This document shows positions 6,805 to 13,229 of a DNA stretch of 14,581 nucleotides, piece after piece. The DNA is from DTKY01 sp037440765 (GTDB lineage Bacteria > Acidobacteriota > Terriglobia > Bryobacterales > Bryobacteraceae), in the NCBI GenBank assembly GCA_037440765.1, contig JBBITL010000094.1, forward strand, positions 1 to 14,581, read 5' to 3'. Within the stretch, counting starts at the first letter, position 1. Each line of letters starts with the position of its first letter. A model generated the notes under the pieces. That model saw nothing but the letters and a program-made list of their open reading frames with translations, did not search any database and was not told where the DNA came from. A program made the translations under genes and the position numbers.

Positions 6805-8378
6805 CCATTCTGGGCTTGGGCGGCTTGCTGAACGACGCCGCCTGCGCGGTGCTGAAGGAAGGCGCGCTGGCGGCGGCGGTCGAACAGAAGAAGGTCGCGC
6901 GCCGTTTTCAGCCCGGCGAGTTGCCCGAGGACGCCATCGCCGCCTGCCTGCGAATCGCCGGAGTGGATGCGCGGGGCGTGGAGGCCGTGGCCCTGGTCCG
7001 GCCGTTCACCCACCAGGCTGAGGCCGCCGTCCAGCTCCGGCTCAGGGAGATGTTTCCGCGCGCCGAAGTGCTGCTGGTGGAACACCACCTGGCGCACGCC
7101 GCCTCCGCCTGGTACGCGGCGGAGTTCGACCAGGGCGTCGTGCTGACCCTGGACCGCAACGGGGATTTCCGTTGCGGCGCGCGCTGGCTGGGGAGCGGCG
7201 GCCGGCTGACCCTCGACAAGGAACTCTATCACCCCGACTCGCTCGGAGAACTGTACGGGCGGCTCACCTCGCTGCTCGGTTTCGAAGCCAACGCCGACGA
7301 GCACAAGGTGCAGTGGCTGTCAGCCTCTGGCGACGACCGCTACCGGGAACTGTTCCTGGAGATTCTCTGCCCCCGCGGCGACGGCTGGCCGCGCATCGAC
7401 CGCACTTACCTCCATGGCGAGCGCACCAGCGGCGGGGGCTTCAGCGGGAAGTTTTACAGGCGGCTCGGCCTCAAAGAGGGCGACGGGATCCCCGGCGCTA
7501 TGAGGTCCCACCTGGCGGCCGGTCTCCAGCGCGCGCTGGAGGCGACGGTGATCGAAATGGCCGGTCAGGGGGAGAACCTGTGCCTGGCCGGAGGGCTGGC
7601 TCTGAACGTGCCGCTGGTGGCGGCGCTGGAGGGCTGCGGCCGCTGGAAGAACGTCTTCGTGCAGCCCGCCGCCGGCAACTCCGGCACGGCGCTCGGCGCC
7701 GTTTACTACGCCTGGCGCCAGGTCTTCCACCAGAGCCAGCGGGCGCCGCTGCTGGATCTGTGTCTGGGCCCGGATTACTCGGCCGAGCAGATCAAGCAGG
7801 TGCTGGAGAACTGCAAGCTCAACTTCCGCTACCTGCTCACCACCGGAGAATTGATCGAGACCGCCGTGCGCGAACTGCACGATCAGAAGATCGTGGCCTG
7901 GATGCACGGCCGCATGGAGTTCGGCCCGCGCGCCCTGGGCAACCGCAGCATTCTTGCCTCCCCGCTCAACCCGTATTCGACAGAGAATCTGAACATCTAC
8001 ATCAAGCACCGCGAGCCGTTCCGCAAGTTCGCGGCGTCGGTCCCGGAGGAGGACGCCGGGACCTACTTCGAAGTCGGCCCCAACGCCCGCTTCCTGGCCA
8101 CAGTCGGCCGGGTGCGGCCCGGGCACCGCGAGCGGTTTGAGAGCGCCGTCCTTGGCGACGGCCTGGTGCGGGTTCACGCCGTGCGCCGCCAGCAGAGCCC
8201 GCTGTTCTGGGAGTTGCTGCAGGCCACTGGCCGGGCCACGGGTCTGCCGGTGCTCTACAACACCTCGTTCAACCTGTTCGGCGATCCGCTGGTGTGCACG
8301 CCGCGCGACGCCGTGCGCAGCTTCTACTCCTCGGGCATCGACTCCATGTTCGCCGGCAACTTCTTCCTCGCCAAGTAG
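6801..8378 (+). CDS. Carbamoyltransferase, NodU/CmcH/TobZ family
   Basis: A 525-residue member of the family that moves a carbamoyl group from carbamoyl phosphate, via carbamoyl-adenylate, to a hydroxyl of a sugar or natural product. The N-terminal Kae1-like domain has the metal-binding HxxxH in VEHHLAHAASAWY (93-105; His95 and His99), GGLALNV (264-270) and QPAAGNSGTALGA (288-300). The C-terminal YrdC-like part carries HGRMEFGPRALGNRSILASP (369-388), FRKFAASV (407-414) and LYNTSFNLFGDPLV (485-498), all family landmarks. Some positions deviate from what I recall as usual: EHKVQ where DEYKVM-like is common, and FRKFAASV where FRPFAPSV is common. The acceptor is unknown. It is joined to glnS by an ATGA overlap and so belongs to the tRNA-synthetase operon, an unexpected partner. 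No dedicated natural-product genes are nearby; modification of a cell-surface sugar is one possibility. Confidence 0.9.
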   Translation: MTILGLGGLLNDAACAVLKEGALAAAVEQKKVARRFQPGELPEDAIAACLRIAGVDARGVEAVALVRPFTHQAEAAVQLRLREMFPRAEVLLVEHHLAHAASAWYAAEFDQGVVLTLDRNGDFRCGARWLGSGGRLTLDKELYHPDSLGELYGRLTSLLGFEANADEHKVQWLSASGDDRYRELFLEILCPRGDGWPRIDRTYLHGERTSGGGFSGKFYRRLGLKEGDGIPGAMRSHLAAGLQRALEATVIEMAGQGENLCLAGGLALNVPLVAALEGCGRWKNVFVQPAAGNSGTALGAVYYAWRQVFHQSQRAPLLDLCLGPDYSAEQIKQVLENCKLNFRYLLTTGELIETAVRELHDQKIVAWMHGRMEFGPRALGNRSILASPLNPYSTENLNIYIKHREPFRKFAASVPEEDAGTYFEVGPNARFLATVGRVRPGHRERFESAVLGDGLVRVHAVRRQQSPLFWELLQATGRATGLPVLYNTSFNLFGDPLVCTPRDAVRSFYSSGIDSMFAGNFFLAK

Positions 8379-8391
8379 AGGGACTATCCTG

Positions 8392-8417
8392 TTGCCTGCC
8401 GGGTGGTGTTGTATATT
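8392..8417 (+). promoter_or_regulatory. Weak candidate promoter before the sugar isomerase
   Basis: The 73-bp gap after the carbamoyltransferase holds TTGCCT (8392-8397) and TATATT (8412-8417), the latter in a short AT-rich patch that stands out in GC-rich DNA. The 14-bp spacer is shorter than the usual 16-18, so this is only a suggestion that the carbohydrate genes start a separate transcript here. Confidence 0.25.
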
Positions 8418-8451
8418 TACCTCAGGCCGCAAGGCCGGATTGGAGGCCGAC

Positions 8452-9312
8452 ATGGATCGTCGCGGTTTTTTGGCCGGCGCAGCGGCGCTGCCCGCGGCCG
8501 CCTTCTTCGCCGGGGGCCGGCTGCCCGTCAAGAAGGCCCTGTACATCAACATGCTGCCCCGCGCTCTGAGTTACGCCGACCGCTTCAAGATGGCGCGGGA
8601 CACGGGCTTCGAGGAGATGGAAGTCGGCACCACGCCGGACCAGAGGGAAGCCGACGAGATCCGCAGGGCCGCCGAGTCGGCGGGCGTCCGCATACACTCC
8701 GTCATGAACCAGTCGCACTGGAAGTTCCCGCTGTCTTCGGCCGACGCGAGCGTCGTGGCCGAGAGCCTGAAGGGGATGGAAACCAGCCTGCGCAACGCGC
8801 GGTTCTGGGGCGCCGACGCCGTGCTCCTGGTGCCGGCGGTGGTGAACGCCGAGACCCGCTACCAGGACGCCATGACGCGGAGCCGCGAGAACATCCGCAG
8901 GCTGCTGCCGCTGGCGCAGGAACTCAAGGTGGTGATCGCCATAGAGAACGTCGCCAACAGGTTCCTGCTGAGCCCGCTCGAATTCGCCGGCTACGTGGAC
9001 GGCTTCGCCAGTCCCTGGCTAGGCGCATACTTCGACGTGGGCAACATCATTCCCTACGGGTTTCCGCAGGACTGGATCCGCACGCTGGGCAAGCGCATCG
9101 TCAAGCTGCACCTCAAGGATTGCAGCTTACGCAACAACGTCATCTCCTACGTCGCGCTGCGCGAGGGTGATGTCAACTGGCGCGCGGTGTACACGGCCCT
9201 GGCGGAAACCGGATACAGCGGCACGGCGACCTGCGAGCTGGCGGCCGGCGACGAGGAGTATCTGCGCGAGGTCAGCCGCCGCGTTGACATGATACTGACG
9301 GGGACTGCTTGA
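8452..9312 (+). CDS. Tat-exported sugar phosphate isomerase/epimerase-like TIM-barrel protein
   Basis: A 286-residue protein of the AP-endonuclease-2-like TIM-barrel family (PF01261 type), which includes sugar and hydroxypyruvate isomerases and ketose epimerases. The expected metal ligands can be placed: Glu165 in AIENV, Asp195 in AYFDVGN, His220 in VKLHLKD and Glu262 in CEL. The motif LREGDVNW (237-244) matches the family's GxGDVDW loop. The N-terminus MDRRGFLAGAAALPAAAFFA has a twin-arginine (RRGFL) followed by a hydrophobic run, so Tat export of a folded, metal-loaded enzyme to the periplasm is likely. The ATG at 8452 is chosen because GGAGG (8442-8446) lies 5 bases before it and it yields the signal peptide; the frame is open much further upstream, but that part only shadows the carbamoyltransferase. 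The alpha-glucuronidase ATG follows the stop codon after 11 bases. The exact substrate cannot be read from sequence. Confidence 0.88.
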   Translation: MDRRGFLAGAAALPAAAFFAGGRLPVKKALYINMLPRALSYADRFKMARDTGFEEMEVGTTPDQREADEIRRAAESAGVRIHSVMNQSHWKFPLSSADASVVAESLKGMETSLRNARFWGADAVLLVPAVVNAETRYQDAMTRSRENIRRLLPLAQELKVVIAIENVANRFLLSPLEFAGYVDGFASPWLGAYFDVGNIIPYGFPQDWIRTLGKRIVKLHLKDCSLRNNVISYVALREGDVNWRAVYTALAETGYSGTATCELAAGDEEYLREVSRRVDMILTGTA

Positions 9313-9323
9313 GGGGGGCGGCC

Positions 9324-11828
9324 ATGAGACAACTCACACTTCTGCTCGGGACCGCGCTGGCCATTCCACTGGCCGCTGAGACCGGCTATGACGCATGGCT
9401 CAGGTACGCGCCGGTTGAAGAAGCGGGCGTGAAGGCGCGTTACAGCACGCTGCCGGCGACGGTGGTCGTCCTCGGCGATTCGGTTGTGATCCGGTCGGCG
9501 CGGGAGGAACTGATCCGCGGCCTCCGGGGGATGCTCGGCCGGACGCTGCGTGTTGAGGCTGGGCTTCCGAAGGAGGCCGCCTTCATCCTCGGCACTCTGC
9601 CCGCCGTCAGGGCCGCGCTGCCGGCCATAGGGACGCCTCCCGGTTTGGTGGATGACGGCTTCTGGCTGAGGACCGTCTCCGCGGGCGGAGTCCGCAACAT
9701 CGTGATCGCGGCGCCGAACGATCGCGGCGTGCTGTACGGGGTCTTCGCGTTTCTCAGGAAGGTGGGCCTGCACGAGGCAGTGGACAAACTGGACGAACGG
9801 CAGGCTCCCTATGCGCCGGTGCGCTGGACCAACGAGTGGAACAATCTGGACGGCTCCATCGAGCGCGGCTACGCGGGCAACTCCATCTTCTTCGAGGGCG
9901 ACAACGTGAGGGCCGATCTCAGCCGCGTGCGCGACTACGCCCGCCTGCTTGCCTCGGTGGGCATCAACGGCTGCGCGGTCAACAACGTGAACGCCAATCC
10001 CCGCGTCATAACAGCGGAGTTCCTGCCGCAACTGGCGCGTATCGCCGCCGAGTTCCGCCCCTGGGGCGTGCGGCTGGCCGTCTCGGTGGATTTCAGCAGC
10101 CCCAGGAGGATCGGCGGCCTGGATACCTTCGACCCGCTGGACGCACGGGTGATCCAGTGGTGGAAGGACAAGATCGACGAGATCTACCGCGTGATCCCCG
10201 ACCTTGGCGGGATCGTGGTCAAGGCGGACTCCGAGGGGCGCCTGGGGCCGTCCGCCTACCGGCGAAGCCACGCCGACGCGGCCAATGTTATCGCGCGGGC
10301 ACTGAAACCGCATGGCGGGCTGATTTTCTACCGCGGCTTCGTTTACGACCACAAGATGGACTGGCGCAACCTGAAGAACGACAGGGCACGCGCCGCCTGG
10401 GACAACTTCGCGCCGCTGGACGGGCAGTTCGAGGATAACGCCGTCATCCAGATCAAAAACGGCCCCATCGATTTCCAGGCCCGGGAGCCGGCGTCCCCGC
10501 TGTTCGGGGCGCTCGCGAAGACCAACCAGGTGATCGAGTTCCAGATCACGCAGGAGTACCTGGGCCAGCAGCGGCACCTGTGCTTCCTGCCGCCGATGTG
10601 GAAGGAGACGCTGGATTTCGATATGCACGCCAGGGGGCCGGGCACGCCCGTCAGGGCGCTGGTCGCCGGAAGGACCTTCCAGCGTCCGGTGGGCGGCTTC
10701 GTGGCGGTCTCCAACGTGGGGCTGGACGCCAACTGGCTCGGGCACCACCTGGCCGTGGCCAACCTGTACGGCTTCGGCCGCCTGGCGTGGGATCCGCTGG
10801 TGAGCTCCCGCCAGATTGCGGATGAATGGACCCGGCTCACCTTCAGCCATGACAAGCGGGTGGTGGACACCATCGTGGCCATGCAACTCGCCTCCTGGCG
10901 GACTTACGAGAACTACACAGGGCCTCTCGGCGCGCAGACCATGACCGATATCGTCGGACCGCATTACGGCCCCGCCGTGGAGGCCTCCGAGCGCAACGGG
11001 TGGGGTCAATGGCACCGGGCCGACCAGAAGGGAATCGGGATGAACCGGACGGTGGCTGCCGGGACAGGTTTCATCGGCCAGTATCATCCGCCCGTGGCCA
11101 AAGTGTACGAGTCGCTCAAGGACTGCCCCGACGAGCTGATCCTGTGGATGCACCACGTGCCCTACACTCACGTGCTGCGCTCCGGCAAGACCGTCATACA
11201 GCACATCTACGACACGCGCTACGAGGGCGTCCGGGAGGCGGAGGGCTTCGTCACGCAGTGGAAGTCTCTCAAGGGGCTGGTGGATGAGCAGCGCTACCTC
11301 GAAGTGCTGGCCCGCCAGGAATATCAGGCCGGGCACGCCCAGGTCTGGCGCGACGCCATAGCCACTTGGTTCCTGAAAACGTCCGGTATCGCTGACGCCA
11401 AAGGGCGCGCCGGCGACTATCCCGGGCGCACGGAGGCGGAGGCCATGGCGCTGGAAGGCTACCAGGCCGTGGACGTGCGGCCTTGGGAAACGGCCAGCGG
11501 GAGCCGGGCGGTCCAATGCGGCGCCAAGCTGTGCTCGGCCAGCTTTCGCTACAGTGGGGAGCCGGGGTGGCGGGACCTTTACGTGCAGTACTTCGATCAG
11601 AACAACGGAACGGCCCGTTACCGGGTTTCGATAGCCGGCCAGTTGGTGGCGGAGTGGGCAGCCGGCGACACCTTCCCGTCCGCCAGGCTCGACGGGCACA
11701 CTTCCACGCGGAAAGTGATCGCCGGACTGGCGCTGCGGCCGGGCGACGAGATACGAATCGAAGGAATCCCGGACCGCGGCGAGACCGCCGCGCTGGATTA
11801 CATTGAACTGAGACCATCTGCTCGCTGA
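9324..11828 (+). CDS. aguA: Secreted GH67 alpha-glucuronidase with C-terminal CBM6/35-like domain
   Basis: Releases (4-O-methyl)-D-glucuronic acid from the non-reducing end of glucurono-xylooligosaccharides. It has 834 residues. A Sec signal peptide (MRQLTLLLGTALAIPLAA, about 1-18) implies a periplasmic or outer location. The GH67 core shows WTNEWNNLDGSIERGYAG near 168-185. It also has VVKADSEGRLGPS with candidate acid Glu304, KNGPIDFQAREP with Asp383, and FQITQEYLGQ with Glu411. The 28-residue spacing from Asp383 to Glu411 equals that of Asp365/Glu393 in the Cellvibrio enzyme. Residues from about 699 on begin with EAEAMALEGY and end with LDYIELRP, the framing typical of CBM6/CBM35-like beta-sandwiches, and exceed the usual GH67 length of about 700. 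The ATG at 9324 follows a strong purine-rich GAGGGGGG; the TTG at 9309 would spoil the signal peptide. It is closely linked to the sugar isomerase upstream and the decarboxylase-like gene 54 bp downstream. Confidence 0.95.
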   Translation: MRQLTLLLGTALAIPLAAETGYDAWLRYAPVEEAGVKARYSTLPATVVVLGDSVVIRSAREELIRGLRGMLGRTLRVEAGLPKEAAFILGTLPAVRAALPAIGTPPGLVDDGFWLRTVSAGGVRNIVIAAPNDRGVLYGVFAFLRKVGLHEAVDKLDERQAPYAPVRWTNEWNNLDGSIERGYAGNSIFFEGDNVRADLSRVRDYARLLASVGINGCAVNNVNANPRVITAEFLPQLARIAAEFRPWGVRLAVSVDFSSPRRIGGLDTFDPLDARVIQWWKDKIDEIYRVIPDLGGIVVKADSEGRLGPSAYRRSHADAANVIARALKPHGGLIFYRGFVYDHKMDWRNLKNDRARAAWDNFAPLDGQFEDNAVIQIKNGPIDFQAREPASPLFGALAKTNQVIEFQITQEYLGQQRHLCFLPPMWKETLDFDMHARGPGTPVRALVAGRTFQRPVGGFVAVSNVGLDANWLGHHLAVANLYGFGRLAWDPLVSSRQIADEWTRLTFSHDKRVVDTIVAMQLASWRTYENYTGPLGAQTMTDIVGPHYGPAVEASERNGWGQWHRADQKGIGMNRTVAAGTGFIGQYHPPVAKVYESLKDCPDELILWMHHVPYTHVLRSGKTVIQHIYDTRYEGVREAEGFVTQWKSLKGLVDEQRYLEVLARQEYQAGHAQVWRDAIATWFLKTSGIADAKGRAGDYPGRTEAEAMALEGYQAVDVRPWETASGSRAVQCGAKLCSASFRYSGEPGWRDLYVQYFDQNNGTARYRVSIAGQLVAEWAAGDTFPSARLDGHTSTRKVIAGLALRPGDEIRIEGIPDRGETAALDYIELRPSAR

Positions 11829-11882
11829 CGCTCGCGGTTCGGCGCCGGCGCAGAACCACGACCGTAAGGGAGCGCATGCAAC

Positions 11883-12932
11883 ATGCGACCAGAACAGTGG
11901 AATGCTTTCAAGCTCGCCGCCAAGGGCGGGGCTGCCGGCTCCGTGCCGGTGGCGCTCATCGTGGACAGCCCCTGGATACCCGGCTACGCCGGCGTGAGTC
12001 ACCTGGACTACTTCCTGGACCCCGAGGTATGGTTTCAGGCCAACCTGCGCGTGGCCGAGGAGTTCCCCGGCGTGATTCCACTGCCTTCCTGGTGGCTGGA
12101 GTACGGCATGGCGATCGAGCCCTCGGCTCTGGGCGCCCGTATTCACTTCCACCCCGACCAGCCGCCCTCGCAATCCGCCACGCTCGTGAGGCTGGAGGAC
12201 GCCGGGCAGTTGGCGCCCGTCAACCCCCACACCGACGGGCTCATGGCGTGGGCTCTGCGCCGCTACCAGACCCAGAAGGAGCGCATCTTCAAGGCCGGCT
12301 ACACGCTGCCGGTGGTGACCGCCCGCGGGCCGCTCTGCCTGGCTTCATTTCTTCGCGGCGTGACCCAGTTCATGATGGACCTGGTCGAAGACGCGCAGGG
12401 CTCGCACCGGCTGCTGGAACTGGCCACGAACACGGTCATCGCCTGGCTGCGGGCGCAGGCCGAAGTGATCGGCGAGACGGTGGAGGGAATCCTCGTGCTG
12501 GATGACATACCCGGGATGTTGTCCAGGCGGCTGTACCTGGAGTTCGCGCACCCCTACCTCAAGCGGATCTCGGAGGCGTTCCCCGCGGATTGGGTGAAGG
12601 TGTATCACAACGACGCCAATGTCCGCCCGTTCCTGGCCGAACTGGGAGGGGCGGGCTTCGACGTGCTTAACTGGAGTCACAAGATCGGCGTCGCCGAGGC
12701 CCGTGCCGCTCTGGGCGACAGCATGTGCCTGATGGGCAACGTGGCCCCGCTGGAACTGGGAGTGCGCGGCACTCCGCTCCAGGTGAGAGAGGCCGCCGGG
12801 GAGGTTCTGCGAGCATCCGGCGGAAGGGGCCTCATCCTTTCCGTCGGAGGCGGTGTGAGCCCGGGCATGCCCGCGGAGAACATTCAGGCTCTGGTGGAAG
12901 CCGCCCGGGCGTTCCAGCCAGCCCCCCGGTAA
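11883..12932 (+). CDS. Uroporphyrinogen decarboxylase (URO-D) superfamily protein, substrate unknown
   Basis: A 349-residue TIM-barrel protein of the superfamily holding HemE and the corrinoid/coenzyme M methyltransferases (MtaA, CmuA type). Evidence: TARGPLCLASFLRG (146-159), LDDIPGMLSRRLYLEFAHPY (206-225), the D-V-L-N-W strand end (260-264), LMGNVAPLELGVRGTPLQV (283-301) and GGGVSPGMPAENIQAL (322-337), which align with MtaA-type C-terminal motifs. HemE's N-terminal substrate motif (RxPVWxMRQAGR) is absent, so it is not a heme enzyme. The zinc ligands of MtaA also appear changed: the HxC position reads HND (242-244), and the Cys of the GCGxP loop reads Gly. No signal peptide is visible, so it is cytosolic. 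The start at 11883 gives the full fold; an ATG at 11876, closer to AAGGGAG (11866-11872), is in another frame. It follows the alpha-glucuronidase by 54 bp and is probably co-transcribed. Its function is unknown. Confidence 0.8.
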   Translation: MRPEQWNAFKLAAKGGAAGSVPVALIVDSPWIPGYAGVSHLDYFLDPEVWFQANLRVAEEFPGVIPLPSWWLEYGMAIEPSALGARIHFHPDQPPSQSATLVRLEDAGQLAPVNPHTDGLMAWALRRYQTQKERIFKAGYTLPVVTARGPLCLASFLRGVTQFMMDLVEDAQGSHRLLELATNTVIAWLRAQAEVIGETVEGILVLDDIPGMLSRRLYLEFAHPYLKRISEAFPADWVKVYHNDANVRPFLAELGGAGFDVLNWSHKIGVAEARAALGDSMCLMGNVAPLELGVRGTPLQVREAAGEVLRASGGRGLILSVGGGVSPGMPAENIQALVEAARAFQPAPR

Positions 12933-13016
12933 GATCGCTGACAGACGGGCCGGTGCCAGACAGCGGCGGCTCCAGCGCGCCCGCCATCCTCGTTGACCGC
13001 TGAGCGGATCACTGCG

Positions 13017-13035
13017 ACGGCCATGGCCGGGCCGT
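13017..13035 (+). terminator. Candidate terminator hairpin after the carbohydrate operon
   Basis: ACGGCC (13017-13022) and GGCCGT (13030-13035) form a 6-bp stem with a 7-base loop, 84 bases after the stop of the decarboxylase-like gene. Only a weak T-run (GTTTT) follows about 12 bases later, so it is a poor match to an intrinsic terminator. Confidence 0.3.
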
Positions 13036-13101
13036 TAAGTCATGCGTTTTGAACGTGTTGGCCTTGCAATACGCTTCCTACAGAAAAACGGCGAAGATAT
13101 A

Positions 13102-13130
13102 TTGACATTCGCTTAGTTCTAGTGTAGAAC
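13102..13130 (+). promoter_or_regulatory. Promoter of the TonB-dependent receptor gene
   Basis: A perfect -35 hexamer TTGACA (13102-13107) and a -10 TAGAAC (13125-13130, 4 of 6) are separated by exactly 17 bp, in an AT-rich island within the 297-bp gap before the receptor. The implied transcript start near 13137 leaves a leader of about 90 bases. A perfect palindrome covers the spacer and the -10. The rest of the gap shows only the candidate terminator and a short CGTGGG/CCCACG dyad (13159-13172). Confidence 0.65.
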
Positions 13131-13133
13131 TAA
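13113..13133. promoter_or_regulatory. 9-3-9 palindromic operator over the receptor promoter
   Basis: TTAGTTCTA and TAGAACTAA are perfect reverse complements around GTG. The site lies across the spacer and -10 of the promoter at 13102-13130, the classic place for a repressor dimer that blocks RNA polymerase. The regulator is not encoded in the window; the size and symmetry fit a winged-helix dimer such as a BlaI/MecI- or PadR-type protein, which is inference only. Confidence 0.6.
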
Positions 13134-13229
13134 TCAGCCGGCGTCATCCGTGATGAGGCGTGGGTTCCCACGGCCAGCGGCGACTGGCAGGGTGTGCCGG
13201 CGTGCAGGGTCTCAACGGAGGGAAGGGTC

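Noticed and set aside
8137..8451. Upstream extension of the sugar isomerase frame
   Set aside because: It overlaps the carbamoyltransferase and translates to low-complexity sequence. The ATG at 8452 has a good ribosome binding site and a Tat signal right after it.
7320..8552. 410-codon minus-strand open frame
   Set aside because: Antisense to the carbamoyltransferase and the start of the sugar isomerase; no domain seen.
9309..9323. TTG at 9309 as start of the alpha-glucuronidase
   Set aside because: It adds five residues before the signal peptide, and the ATG at 9324 has the better-placed purine-rich site.
9147..12230. Very long open frame on the minus strand (1027 codons)
   Set aside because: It lies antisense to the alpha-glucuronidase and neighbouring genes, which have clear family motifs. 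GC-rich codon bias removes stops on the opposite strand; its translation shows no domain.
11876..12505. 209-codon + frame starting 7 bases before the URO-D-like gene
   Set aside because: Its translation has no family pattern, whereas the frame from 11883 matches the URO-D superfamily along its length.
13159..13172. CGTGGG-TT-CCCACG dyad in the receptor leader as a regulatory hairpin
   Set aside because: The two-base loop forces a shorter stem, and no link to the ribosome binding site about 50 bases on is visible.
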